A stretch of DNA of 64,000 nucleotides, taken from NCBI RefSeq assembly GCF_041260665.1, contig NZ_JBGCCT010000012.1, positions 186,001 through 250,000 of the forward strand. The letters are read 5' to 3'. Numbering within the stretch: the stretch's first letter is position 1; each line of letters starts with the position of its first letter. The notes beneath the pieces were generated by a model. The model was not told the DNA's origin. It saw only the letters and a program-made list of their open reading frames with translations, and searched no databases. The stretch is from Catenulispora sp. GP43. Its GTDB lineage: Bacteria; Actinomycetota; Actinomycetes; Streptomycetales; Catenulisporaceae. Shown here piece by piece: positions 25,553-34,243 of the stretch. The position numbers were made by a program, and so were the translations under genes.

Positions 25553-27373
25553 GTGGCACACGAGCGCTTACTGACCATCGACGGCGGCAGGTTCCTGCGG
25601 GGCGGCCGGGAGCACCGGATCGTCTCGGCGGCGATCCACTACTTCCGGATCCATCCGGAACTGTGGCGGGATCGGCTGGAGCGCCTGCGCGCCATGGGGT
25701 GCAACACCGTCGAGTGCTACATCGCCTGGAACTTCCACCAGCCCACGCCGGAGCCGGCGCGGTTCGACGGGTGGCGGGACGTCGCCGGGTTCATCACGCT
25801 GGCCGGGGAGCTCGGCTTCGACGTGATCGCGCGTCCGGGTCCTTATATCTGCGCGGAATGGGACTTCGGCGGATTGCCGGCGTGGCTGCTGGCCGATGAG
25901 AACGTGCGGCTGCGTACCACCGATCCGGTCTATCTGGCGGCCGTGGACCAGTGGTTCGACCAGCTGATCCCGGTACTGGCGGAGCTGCAGGCCACGCGCG
26001 GCGGGCCGGTCGTGGCGGTGCAGATCGAGAACGAGTACGGCAGCTTCGGCGCCGATCCGGACTACCTCGGCCACCTTCGCAAGGGCCTGATGGGGCGCGG
26101 CGTGGACACCCTGCTGTTCACCTCCGACGGCCCGCAGGAGCTGATGTTGGCCGGCGGCACGGTGCCGGACGTGCTGGCCACCGTGAACTTCGGATCCCGC
26201 GCCGCCGAGGGGTTCGACACCCTGCGCCGCGTGCGGCCGGACGACCCGCCGGTCTGCATGGAGTACTGGAACGGCTGGTTCGACCACTTCGGCGAGCCGC
26301 ACCACACCCGCACCCCGGAGGACGCCGCCCGCTCCCTGGACGAGATCCTGGCGGCCGGCGGGTCAGTCAACTTCTACATGGGCCACGGCGGCACCAACTT
26401 CGGGTTCTGGGCCGGCGCCAACCACTCCGGCGTACTGAGCGGCGATGCCGGATATCAGCCCACGATCACCAGCTACGACTACGACGCGCCGGTCGGCGAG
26501 GCCGGCGAGCTGACGCCGAAGTTCCGTCTCTTCCGCGAGGTCGTCGGCCGCTACGTCGAACTGCCGGAGGCGGATCTGCCCGCTCCCCTGCCGCGGGTGG
26601 CGCCGCAAACCGTTGCCGCGCCCCGGATCGCCGCTCTGCGCGACCGCCTGGACGTCCTCGCGACGGACCCGGTCCGCCGGCCCACGCCCGAGCCGATCGA
26701 GAAGCTCGGCCACGGCTTCGGCCTGGTCCACTACCGCCGCCGCCTCGACGGCCCCGCGCGTGCCCACACGCTGCGGATCGAGGGCGTCCGCGACCTCGCG
26801 CAGGTCTTCGCGGACGGCAAGCTGCTCGGGAGGTTGGAGCGTGACAAGCCCGAGCAGACGCTGGATCTCCAGATCCCGGATGAGGGCCTGGATCTGGAGA
26901 TCCTCGTCGAGCCGCTGGGACGCGTGAACTACGGCCCGCACCTGGCCGATCGCAAGGGCCTGATCGGGGGCGTGCGGCTGGACCACCAGTTCCAGTTCGG
27001 CTGGGAGCACCGGGTGCTGCCGCTGGACGATCTGGCCGCGCTGACCGCCGAAGTCGATCAGGACCCTGTGACCGTCGGTCCCGCATTCCACCGCGCCACC
27101 ATCAGCCTCCCCGAGCCCGCCGACGGGTTCCTCGCCGTCCCCTCCTCGGCGCGGAGCCTGGTCTGGCTCAACGGATTCCTGCTCGGCCGGCTGTGGGACC
27201 GGGGCCCGCAGGTCACGCTTTACGCTCCGGCACCGCTGTGGCGGGCGGGCGAGAACGAGATTGTGGCGCTGGCCCTGGATCCGGCAGATGTTACGCAGAG
27301 TCTTGAAATAGAGATCCGTGACGAGCCCGATCTCGGCCCGCTCACGGATCCCTACACCCACGCGGATTACTGA
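25553..27373 (+). CDS. GH35 beta-galactosidase
   Basis: This glycoside hydrolase of about 606 residues belongs to family 35. The acid/base is Glu161 in I-E-N-E-Y-G and the nucleophile is Glu237 in C-M-E-Y-W-N-G-W-F. The catalytic barrel is followed by jelly-roll domains to the C-terminus. It cleaves terminal beta-galactosides by a retaining mechanism. No signal peptide is visible, so it is probably cytoplasmic. I use the GTG at 25553 because the family start motif (L-L-T-I-D-G-G-R-F-L) begins at once; the frame is open back to 25424, but that part is not conserved. The Shine-Dalgarno is poor. Confidence 0.92.
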   Translation: MAHERLLTIDGGRFLRGGREHRIVSAAIHYFRIHPELWRDRLERLRAMGCNTVECYIAWNFHQPTPEPARFDGWRDVAGFITLAGELGFDVIARPGPYICAEWDFGGLPAWLLADENVRLRTTDPVYLAAVDQWFDQLIPVLAELQATRGGPVVAVQIENEYGSFGADPDYLGHLRKGLMGRGVDTLLFTSDGPQELMLAGGTVPDVLATVNFGSRAAEGFDTLRRVRPDDPPVCMEYWNGWFDHFGEPHHTRTPEDAARSLDEILAAGGSVNFYMGHGGTNFGFWAGANHSGVLSGDAGYQPTITSYDYDAPVGEAGELTPKFRLFREVVGRYVELPEADLPAPLPRVAPQTVAAPRIAALRDRLDVLATDPVRRPTPEPIEKLGHGFGLVHYRRRLDGPARAHTLRIEGVRDLAQVFADGKLLGRLERDKPEQTLDLQIPDEGLDLEILVEPLGRVNYGPHLADRKGLIGGVRLDHQFQFGWEHRVLPLDDLAALTAEVDQDPVTVGPAFHRATISLPEPADGFLAVPSSARSLVWLNGFLLGRLWDRGPQVTLYAPAPLWRAGENEIVALALDPADVTQSLEIEIRDEPDLGPLTDPYTHADY

Positions 27374-27384
27374 GCCCCGCTCAG
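27370..27384. terminator. short hairpin spanning two convergent stop codons
   Basis: CTGAGC-CCC-GCTCAG contains the TGA of the beta-galactosidase and the TGA of the opposing permease gene. The stem is only 6 bp, so terminator function is uncertain. Confidence 0.35.
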
Positions 27385-28271
27385 GCATCCCGCTTCTTCA
27401 CCACCACCAGCGCCACCACGCTCGAGATCACGGCCCAGCCCGCGAACACCAGCCAGGCGTGCATGTGACTGGCCGGCCACTTGCCGTTGGTCTGGTTGGG
27501 GTCCTTCGCCCAGAACGTCAGCGTGCCCTCGGCGTTGCCGGGGAACAGGTGGCCGATCTCCTTCACCCAGTGGTACTTGTCGCCGCCGAAGAAGGACGGC
27601 AGCAGGAACAGGAAGGCGACCACGGCCACGATCGAGGCCGTCGCGTTGCGGATCAGCGCGCCGAAGAGCATGCCGACCAGGGCGCAGACCGGGACCACGA
27701 GGGTGTAGGCGGCGATGGCGATCTGGGCGTCGTGGTCGGTGATCGACAGTCCGACGTGCCGGCTCGCGACCATCGCCTGGCCGCCGAGGAACGAGATCAG
27801 CGCGACGGCGAAGGCCAGGATCGTGGTGATCCCGCACAGCACCGTGATCTTCGCCGCGACGACACCCTCGCGCTTCGGGACCGCGGCGAACGTCGTGCGT
27901 ACCTGGCCGGTCGAGAACTCCCCGAACATCGTCAGCGCGCCGATCGCCGCCGCGCCGAGCATCATCAGCTGCACCGCGATCTCGCTCAGCGACCGGAACA
28001 GCGGGTCGTAGTAGAAGTGGAAGTGGTAGCCGTTCGGCATGATCCCTTCGGGATGCGCCAGGTTCTGGTCCAGGTACTGCAAGTCGGAGCGGACGCCGTT
28101 CAGGTTGATGAACACCGTCGCGAGCGCCGCGGCCACCAGGACGAACCAGGTGGACCGCAGCGAGGCGATCTTGATCCACTCCATGCGGCACAGGTCGCGG
28201 AAGCGCGGCTTCGGCTCGCCGGCGAGGTACGCGGTGACAGGGGTCTGTGAGGGCGCGGCCGTGGTGCTCAT
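27381..28271 (-). CDS. ABC-2 type exporter permease
   Basis: This 296-residue membrane protein has a cytoplasmic N-terminus with the ABC-2 pattern R-M-E-W-I-K-I-A-S-L-R-S-T-W. About six hydrophobic segments follow, ending in A-V-I-S-S-V-V-A-L-V-V-V and a K-K-R-D-A tail. With the ATPase encoded just upstream (ATGA overlap) it forms a two-gene exporter. The substrate is unknown. Exporters of this type next to a divergent two-component system often handle cell-envelope drugs or lipids. Confidence 0.88.
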   Translation of the reverse strand: MSTTAAPSQTPVTAYLAGEPKPRFRDLCRMEWIKIASLRSTWFVLVAAALATVFINLNGVRSDLQYLDQNLAHPEGIMPNGYHFHFYYDPLFRSLSEIAVQLMMLGAAAIGALTMFGEFSTGQVRTTFAAVPKREGVVAAKITVLCGITTILAFAVALISFLGGQAMVASRHVGLSITDHDAQIAIAAYTLVVPVCALVGMLFGALIRNATASIVAVVAFLFLLPSFFGGDKYHWVKEIGHLFPGNAEGTLTFWAKDPNQTNGKWPASHMHAWLVFAGWAVISSVVALVVVKKRDA

Positions 28272-29182
28272 CGGGCTTCTCCTGCGGCGTATTCGACGGA
28301 GTCGGCGGTCAGTTCCATGAACGCCTTCTCCAGCGAGGCGTTCTGGGTGGCCAGTTCGGCCAGCATGATGGTGTTGTGCCAGGCCAGCTCGCCGATCCGG
28401 GCGGCGGTCAGGCCCAGGACGGTCAGCTCGTCGGACTCGGGGGCCGGCTGCACCTGGCCGCCCTCGGCGGTGAGGATCGCCGCCAGCGCGGCCGCCTCCG
28501 GCGTCCGCACCAGGACGGCGGGCTGCGAACCGCGCCGCGAGAAGTCGGCCAGCGTCTCGTCGGCGATCAGCGCGCCGCGCCCGATCACCACCAGGCGCGC
28601 GGCGGTGTGCTCCATCTCGGACATCAGGTGGCTGGAGACGAACACCGTCCGGCCCTCCTTGGCCAGACGCTGGAACATCTCGCGCACCCAGCGCACGCCC
28701 TCGGGGTCCAGCCCGTTCAGCGGCTCGTCGAACAGCAGCACCGGCGGGTCGCCGAGCAGCGCGCCGGCGATGCCCAGCCGCTGCTTCATGCCCAGGGAGT
28801 AGCCGCCGATCCGCTTGCGTCCGGCCTCGGCCAGCCCGACCTCCTCCAGCACCTCCCCGACCCGGCGCGGCGGGATCCGGTTGCTGACGGCCAGCGACTT
28901 CAGGTGCGCCACGGCCGAGCGCCCGCCGTGGATGTCCTGCGCGTCCAGCAGCGCGCCGACGTGGCGCAGCCCGCGGGGCCGGTCGGCGAAGCGCCGGCCG
29001 TCGATGGTGACCGTGCCGGAGGTCGGCGCGTTCAGGCCGAGGATCATGCGCAGGGTCGTGGACTTGCCCGAGCCGTTGGGGCCCAGGAAGCCGGTCACGG
29101 TGCCGGATCGGACGGTCACGGTCAGGTGGTCCACGGCCGTCTTGTCGCCGTAGCGCTTGGTGAGGTCAGTAAGTTCGATCAC
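28268..29182 (-). CDS. ABC exporter ATP-binding protein
   Basis: The ATPase of about 304 residues has Walker A L-G-P-N-G-S-G-K-S-T, signature Y-S-L-G-M-K-Q-R, Walker B L-L-F-D-E-P and the H-loop S-S-H-L-M-S-E-M. Its layout (R-I-G-G-Y-S, G-L-D-P-E-G) is that of bacitracin- or daunorubicin-type exporters. I prefer the GTG at 29182, which gives the family start (M)IELTDLTKRYG; an ATG at 29218 adds 12 unconserved residues. The 3' end overlaps the permease gene by ATGA. Divergent to a sensor kinase. Confidence 0.92.
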   Translation of the reverse strand: MIELTDLTKRYGDKTAVDHLTVTVRSGTVTGFLGPNGSGKSTTLRMILGLNAPTSGTVTIDGRRFADRPRGLRHVGALLDAQDIHGGRSAVAHLKSLAVSNRIPPRRVGEVLEEVGLAEAGRKRIGGYSLGMKQRLGIAGALLGDPPVLLFDEPLNGLDPEGVRWVREMFQRLAKEGRTVFVSSHLMSEMEHTAARLVVIGRGALIADETLADFSRRGSQPAVLVRTPEAAALAAILTAEGGQVQPAPESDELTVLGLTAARIGELAWHNTIMLAELATQNASLEKAFMELTADSVEYAAGEAR

Positions 29183-29303
29183 GGATTCAGACTGTCGGGA
29201 CGGCACGTAAACGGGCATCGGCCGGGAAGCCGCAATGAGATCGTCCAGCGGTGGCCCGGGGATGTAAGCCCCTGAGCCGATGCGGCCGCCCCCGGCGGCT
29301 GTC

Positions 29304-29309
29304 TACGAT
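29304..29309 (+). promoter_or_regulatory. putative -10 box (TACGAT) of a leaderless kinase transcript
   Basis: TACGAT lies 7 nt before the GTG at 29317, and there is no Shine-Dalgarno. The spacing fits a leaderless mRNA. Confidence 0.45.
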
Positions 29310-29316
29310 CTTGGGC

Positions 29317-30645
29317 GTGAAGAAGACACGACGCGGCTGGTGGCTGGTGGACGGCCTGCTGGTGGCCGCCTACCTGCTGCTGATGGCGATTGTCATGCCT
29401 TATCTGCGCGAGTCCCACACAGTGCAGTTCTTTCCGAACGGCCTGTACAGCCCGATGGGCCGCGTCATGGTCGTACCCGGCGGGTCGATCAACGAGACCA
29501 TCTACCGGGCCGACGGCTGGACCAGGTCGCTGCCCGCGCTGCTCACAGTCGCCCTGCTGCCGCTGGTCCGGCCCAGGCCGCTGGTCTTCGCCGGCACCGT
29601 CACCATCGGCCAGCTCCTGATCGCCACCGTGCACGCTTCGGGGGACGTCCGCTACGCGATGCTCGTCGCGGCCGAGTTCTGCCTGCTCGCCATCGCGCTG
29701 GCCTGGCCGCGGCGCACCTCGGCGAAGGCCGCCGTGCTCATCGGGGCCGGCGGCCTGGCCTCCGTGGTGGGGTTCCCCATCGGCGCCTCGCAGCTGATGC
29801 CGACGCACGTCATCGTGGTCAGCCTGCTGACCCTGGTGGCCTGGCTGATCGGCAGCTCCTCCCGCGAGCGCCGGGCCGGCGCGGCCCGGCAGCGCGCCGA
29901 CGCCGCCGCCCAGGCGGTGGCCAACGAGCGGCTGCGCATCGCCCGCGAACTGCACGACATGATCGCGCACAGCATCGGCATCATCGCCATCCAGGCCGGC
30001 ATGGGGAACCGGGTCATCGGCACGCAGCCGGCCGAGGCGCAGAAGGCATTGCGGGCGATCGAGGACACCAGCCGGGACACGCTGTCACAGCTGCGCCGCA
30101 CACTGACCGCGCTGCGCCACGGCGAGAATGCCGAAACCCCGACCGATCCGGCGCCGGGCCTGGCCGACCTGGACAAGCTGGTGGACTCCACGAAGCACGC
30201 CGGCGTGCTGGCGATCGTCGAGACGATCGGGATCCCGCGGCCGCTGCCCGGCGAGATCGACCTGGCCGCCTACCGGATCGTCCAGGAGTCGGTGACCAAC
30301 GTGGTGCGCCACTCCGGGGCCCGCACCTGCCGGGTCCGGGTCGAGTACGAGGACGGCGCGGTGGCGGTGACCGTCAGCGACGACGGCCACGGCGTGCTGG
30401 GCTCCGGCGGCACCGGCTTCGGCCTGGTCGGCATGCGCGAGCGAGTGCACCTGGTGCACGGGACGTTCAGCGCCGGCCCGCGGCCCGGCGGCGGGTTTCT
30501 GGTGAGCGCGACGCTGCCGGTGCCCGGCGGCTTCGGGACGACGTACGGCACCGCGAAAGACGACGAGCAGGACGGCGAGCAGGCCGGCAAGCCGATCTCC
30601 CCCGCGCACCCCGCGCCCGACCCGAACCCGGCGGTGACCCCGTGA
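29317..30645 (+). CDS. NarL-type sensor histidine kinase
   Basis: This 442-residue kinase has about five N-terminal membrane segments (residues 8-180), a HisKA_3 dimerisation domain with the phospho-accepting His213 in A-R-E-L-H-D-M-I-A-H, and an HATPase domain with G-F-G-L-V-G-M-R-E-R. There is no long extracellular sensor loop, so it probably senses within the membrane, like intramembrane-sensing kinases of actinomycetes. The start GTG at 29317 is chosen from the conserved first helix and the upstream -10 box. It overlaps the response regulator by GTGA and is divergent from an ABC exporter, its likely target. Confidence 0.9.
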   Translation: MKKTRRGWWLVDGLLVAAYLLLMAIVMPYLRESHTVQFFPNGLYSPMGRVMVVPGGSINETIYRADGWTRSLPALLTVALLPLVRPRPLVFAGTVTIGQLLIATVHASGDVRYAMLVAAEFCLLAIALAWPRRTSAKAAVLIGAGGLASVVGFPIGASQLMPTHVIVVSLLTLVAWLIGSSSRERRAGAARQRADAAAQAVANERLRIARELHDMIAHSIGIIAIQAGMGNRVIGTQPAEAQKALRAIEDTSRDTLSQLRRTLTALRHGENAETPTDPAPGLADLDKLVDSTKHAGVLAIVETIGIPRPLPGEIDLAAYRIVQESVTNVVRHSGARTCRVRVEYEDGAVAVTVSDDGHGVLGSGGTGFGLVGMRERVHLVHGTFSAGPRPGGGFLVSATLPVPGGFGTTYGTAKDDEQDGEQAGKPISPAHPAPDPNPAVTP

Positions 30646-31337
30646 CCCAGGACCAGAGCAGTGCCCCGATCCGCGTCATCCTGGCCGACGACCAGCCCCT
30701 GATCCGCTCCGGCCTGCGGGTCCTGATCAACGACGCGCCGGACATCGTGGTCGTCGGCGAGGCCGGCACCGGCGCCGAGGCCGTGGAACTGGCCGCCGAG
30801 CTCGCCCCCGACGTGGCCGTCATGGACATCCGCATGCCCGGGATGGACGGCATCGAGGCGACCCGCCGCATCACCGAGTCCTCCGGCACCACCCACGTCG
30901 TCATGCTCACCACTTTCGACGACGACGAGTACGTCTACTCCGCACTGCGCGCCGGCGCCAGCGGCTTCCTGGTCAAGGACATGGCCCTGGACTCGATCCT
31001 GGACGCGGTCCGGGTCCTGGCCTCCGGCGACGCCCTCATCGCCCCGAGCATCACGCGCAGGCTGATCGCCGAGTTCGCGATCCGCCCCGCCCCGTCCGGC
31101 GCCGCGGCCAACCGGGGCGACAAGGCCCTGCTGGACGGCATCACCGAGCGCGAGCGCGAAGTGCTGACCCTGGTCGGCCGCGGCCTGTCCAACGGCGAGA
31201 TCGCCGAGGAGTTGTTCATCAGCGCGGCCACCGCCAAGGCGCACGTGGCGCGGCTGTTCACGAAGCTCGCCGCGCGCGACCGGGTGCAGCTGGTCATCAC
31301 GGCGTACGAGGCCGGGCTGGTGTCGCCCTCACGCTGA
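30642..31337 (+). CDS. NarL/LuxR-family response regulator
   Basis: This 231-residue response regulator has the receiver acidic pair L-A-D-D-Q, phospho-accepting Asp62 in V-M-D-I-R-M-P-G, Thr in M-L-T-T-F and Lys in F-L-V-K-D. The C-terminal LuxR-type HTH reads T-E-R-E-R-E-V-L through A-K-A-H-V-A-R-L. The GTG start overlaps the kinase stop (GTGA), so the pair is co-translated. It probably activates the divergent exporter genes. Its last 41 bp overlap the end of an opposing broken gene. Confidence 0.93.
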   Translation: MTQDQSSAPIRVILADDQPLIRSGLRVLINDAPDIVVVGEAGTGAEAVELAAELAPDVAVMDIRMPGMDGIEATRRITESSGTTHVVMLTTFDDDEYVYSALRAGASGFLVKDMALDSILDAVRVLASGDALIAPSITRRLIAEFAIRPAPSGAAANRGDKALLDGITEREREVLTLVGRGLSNGEIAEELFISAATAKAHVARLFTKLAARDRVQLVITAYEAGLVSPSR

Positions 31338-31706
31338 CCACGCCAGCGACCATGTCCTTCGCCCGCCAGTCGCCGTCGTGGACCTGCTGGTCCGAATACC
31401 GATTCATGGTCAGCGGGTTCATGTTGCTCGCCTGGTACAGATCGACCTCGACGAAGGTCGCGTCCTCGCCGGCTTCGCACCGGATGTTCGCGAACGCCGG
31501 GTGCAGCCCGTGGATGTCGGCGGCGTCCGTCACGTTCTGTCCGACGTGGAACGCCGGCTTGCCCGGCACCGCCGCCGAGAGCTTGTCGCACGCCGGCAGC
31601 GTCTTGTAGTCGCCGGTCCCGCCGCCGCGCAGAAGCAGTGCCGTCGTCGTCCCGGCGGCTGCCAGGACGACGACGGCACCGACGATCCCCGTGTTCTAGC
31701 CCTCAT
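31297..31706 (-). pseudogene. small membrane-anchored protein gene with a one-base frameshift
   Basis: A coherent frame from about 31690 to 31297 encodes a hydrophobic anchor (I-V-G-A-V-V-V-L-A-A-A-G-T-T-T-A-L-L-L-R) then an outside domain with Cys in L-P-A-C-D-K-L and N-I-R-C-E-A-G. It has no ATG, GTG or TTG before the anchor; a TAG stands 6 nt before the GGGG run. In another frame, an ATG at 31706 reads M-R-A-R-T-R-G up to that run (31687-31690). Adding one G would join them into a normal positively charged start plus anchor. So it is a real frameshift or a sequencing error. The Cys-D-K-L and N-I-R-C pattern weakly recalls DUF3558-like lipoproteins. The C-terminus runs 41 bp into the response regulator and may also be truncated. 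Confidence 0.6.
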
Positions 31707-31714
31707 TCACCGGA

Positions 31715-34126
31715 CTATGGCAGGGTCCATTGCTGGTTGGCCCCGTCGTTGCAGTCCCAGATCTCCAGTTGTGTGTAGTTGGCGGTGTTGAAGGCCGGAT
31801 CGTCCAGACACTTGCCGGATGCCACGCTCACCAGCTCGCCGTTCGACTGCGGCACCCACTGCTGGTTCGCGCCGCCGTTGCAGTCCCACAGCTCGACCAG
31901 CGTGCCGTTCGCCGTGTTGTTGCCGGTGACGTCCAGGCACTTGCCGCTGGCGCCGTCCAGCTGCAGGTAGCCGTTGGCCCAGAACCAGGTCTGCGCCGCG
32001 CTGTTGTTGCAGTCGTACATCTGGACATGGGTGCCGTCGGCCGTGGAGCCTCCGTTGTCGTCCAGGCACTTGCCCGCCTCGGCCGAGGGGACCGGCCCCT
32101 GATGCAGGACCTGCGTGGAGCCCGGGGTGATGGAGAAGTTGTCGAACTCGTCGGTCTGGTAGCCGGTGACGCCCAGGCCGGCCTGGCCGTTGGTCCAGGT
32201 GCCGTCGGTGGCGCTGCCGACGGTCTTGCCGTCCACGGTCGCCGTCAGCGTCGAGCCGTTCAGCTGGAAGGCGACGGTGTGCCACTTGTTCAGGCCGAGC
32301 GCGGAGGTGGTGCCGCTGGCCAGCGTCGTGAAGTTCCAGGAGTTGTCGCTCTTCACGATCGACCACGCCCCGGAGTCGGCGACCCGCAGGTGGTAGGCGT
32401 TCAGCCCGTTGTTGTTCGTGCCCTGCAGGTTCGCGCGGCCGATGAGCTCCACGCTGCTGGACTGCTCGAACAGCGCGTCGCTCTTGACCGTGTAGTTCGA
32501 CCAGGTCTGGTCGCCGATCAGCGTGTACGGGGCGTCATAGGACTCCCCGGTCCAGCGGATCGGCTCGTTCGGCGCCATCTGGCGCAGGCACGTGCCAGCG
32601 CGGCCGGCGTCGCAGGAGGCGGTCTGGAAGGCGCCGTTCATGTCCGAGAAGTACCGCGGCGAGGTGGTCGTGGCCGCGGTGTCGAAGTTGTTCGTGTACG
32701 GCAGCGGCATCGCCGAGGCCGCCGGCGGCGAGGTGACGCCCTTGCCCTGGCCAGTGGTCGTGGTGAAGGTGTAGACGTAGCCGGGCTGGAGGGTCACCGT
32801 GTAGGACCCGCCGGAGGGCGTGACGTCCCCGCTGTGCACGAACCAGTCCGAGGAGTTGCCGGAGTTCACGTTGGTCTGCCACACGTGGACGGTCCCGCCG
32901 GACAGGCCGCCGGCCACCTTCACGGTCATCGTCTGCGCGGCGGTGGCGTCCATGGTCTCCACCACGGTGCTGTAGTCGCTGCCGTTCGACGACTTCAGCG
33001 ACACGTAGCTGCCGTTGGCCCGGTTGCCGCCGAGGAAGCCGCTGCCGGAGTCGAGGTATTTCCAGCCCGGCGCGGTGAACTGCGAGGTCTGCGCCATGAC
33101 CCAGGTGGTCTTGCCGATGTAGTAGTTGCCGGACCACGGCTGGTTCGCGATCCCGAGCCCCTGGTCGGCGTAGTGCAGGTTCGGGTAGATCGCCGATATC
33201 AGCGGCCAGTTGATGTACGCGGTCATCTTGCCGTCGATGTAGTCGCGGTTGAGGGCCCGGGCCACGCTCGGCGCGCCGAAGGTGGAACTGCCGTCGGTCG
33301 ACTCCGAGCCGTTCTCACTGGCCCACAACGGTTTGTTGAGGTTCACCGCGTTCGCGGTGCTGTCGCAGGAGTCGAACGCGCTCCCGTAGCCGCAGGGGTA
33401 GTGGACGCCGACGATGTCCACGGAGTTGTTGAACGCCGAGTCCGAGGTCATCGAGTCCGCGACGCCCCAGCCGCTGTCGGCCCCGACCACCTTGGTGGCC
33501 CCGTAGCCGTGCGAGTTCAGGGCGCTCTTGAGGTTCTCGTACCAGGTGGTGTTGTAGTCGCGCTCGTTCCAGCCGCCGAGGTAGTCGACGGTCAGGTTGT
33601 GCTGCGCGGCGCAGCCGAACCAGTCCATCAGATAGTTGATGGTGTCGGTGGACCAGAAGCCGCCGTTGATCCAGCCCGGGGCGCCCCAGGCCAGACCGTA
33701 GATCTTGATGTTCGGGTTGCGGGCCTTGGCCTGCTCCGCGAGCCACCATTCGTAACCCTGGTCGCAGTCGACGACCCCGCGGCTGTGCTCGTGCGAGGCC
33801 TCGGCGCCGTCGGTGGAGTTGGTGTCGCCGCCGATCTCGATCTTCAGGATCTGCAGCGAGGCGCCGTATCCGGGCTTGAACAGGTAGTCCAGGATCTGGC
33901 TGCGTTCGGGCTCGGGATAGTCGACCAGCAGGCGGGAGTTGCCCCCGCCGCCGCTGATCGCCCCGATGCCGTCGAAGGTGCGGCCGGAGGAGCCGCCGTC
34001 GACGGTGACGGTGGTGGAGGTGGCCGCGTGCGCCGCCGGGGAGGCGACGGCCCAGCCGGTCAGGACGCTGAGGAGGAGGGTGAGGACGGTGGCGAGCGCG
34101 GTGCGGCGGCTTGCAGCGGGTGACAT
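31715..34126 (-). CDS. secreted GH59 galactocerebrosidase with C-terminal ricin-B lectin domain
   Basis: This 803-residue protein has a Sec signal peptide of about 34 residues ending A-A-H-A. The catalytic domain follows the GALC pattern: F-D-G-I-G-A-I-S-G-G-G-G, then I-G-G-D-T-N-S-T-D-G. The acid/base is Glu188 in G-W-N-E-R-D, and Glu271 in A-S-E-N-G-S is the nucleophile. A lectin-like beta domain follows (about 500-665), then a ricin-type beta-trefoil with three Q-x-W-type repeats (A-G-K-C-L-D-D ... N-Q-Q-W). It should remove galactose from galactosylceramide or similar beta-galactosides outside the cell. GGAG lies 8 nt before the ATG at 34126. An intact, full-length enzyme. Confidence 0.9.
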   Translation of the reverse strand: MSPAASRRTALATVLTLLLSVLTGWAVASPAAHAATSTTVTVDGGSSGRTFDGIGAISGGGGNSRLLVDYPEPERSQILDYLFKPGYGASLQILKIEIGGDTNSTDGAEASHEHSRGVVDCDQGYEWWLAEQAKARNPNIKIYGLAWGAPGWINGGFWSTDTINYLMDWFGCAAQHNLTVDYLGGWNERDYNTTWYENLKSALNSHGYGATKVVGADSGWGVADSMTSDSAFNNSVDIVGVHYPCGYGSAFDSCDSTANAVNLNKPLWASENGSESTDGSSTFGAPSVARALNRDYIDGKMTAYINWPLISAIYPNLHYADQGLGIANQPWSGNYYIGKTTWVMAQTSQFTAPGWKYLDSGSGFLGGNRANGSYVSLKSSNGSDYSTVVETMDATAAQTMTVKVAGGLSGGTVHVWQTNVNSGNSSDWFVHSGDVTPSGGSYTVTLQPGYVYTFTTTTGQGKGVTSPPAASAMPLPYTNNFDTAATTTSPRYFSDMNGAFQTASCDAGRAGTCLRQMAPNEPIRWTGESYDAPYTLIGDQTWSNYTVKSDALFEQSSSVELIGRANLQGTNNNGLNAYHLRVADSGAWSIVKSDNSWNFTTLASGTTSALGLNKWHTVAFQLNGSTLTATVDGKTVGSATDGTWTNGQAGLGVTGYQTDEFDNFSITPGSTQVLHQGPVPSAEAGKCLDDNGGSTADGTHVQMYDCNNSAAQTWFWANGYLQLDGASGKCLDVTGNNTANGTLVELWDCNGGANQQWVPQSNGELVSVASGKCLDDPAFNTANYTQLEIWDCNDGANQQWTLP

Positions 34127-34243
34127 GAGCACGCTCCAACAGATTCGACTACGAATAAACGCCATCGATCGCAATCGCACAGGTTAGGCGCACCGTCACC
34201 CATCGTCAACAGCCCCCTTACACCAGGTTTCCAAAAGGGCGTC

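Noticed and set aside
31715-34126. GH30 glucosylceramidase as identity of the secreted glycosidase
   Set aside because: The D-G-I-G-A-I-S-G-G-G-G start, I-G-G-D-T-N-S-T-D-G and the Glu spacing fit GH59 better.
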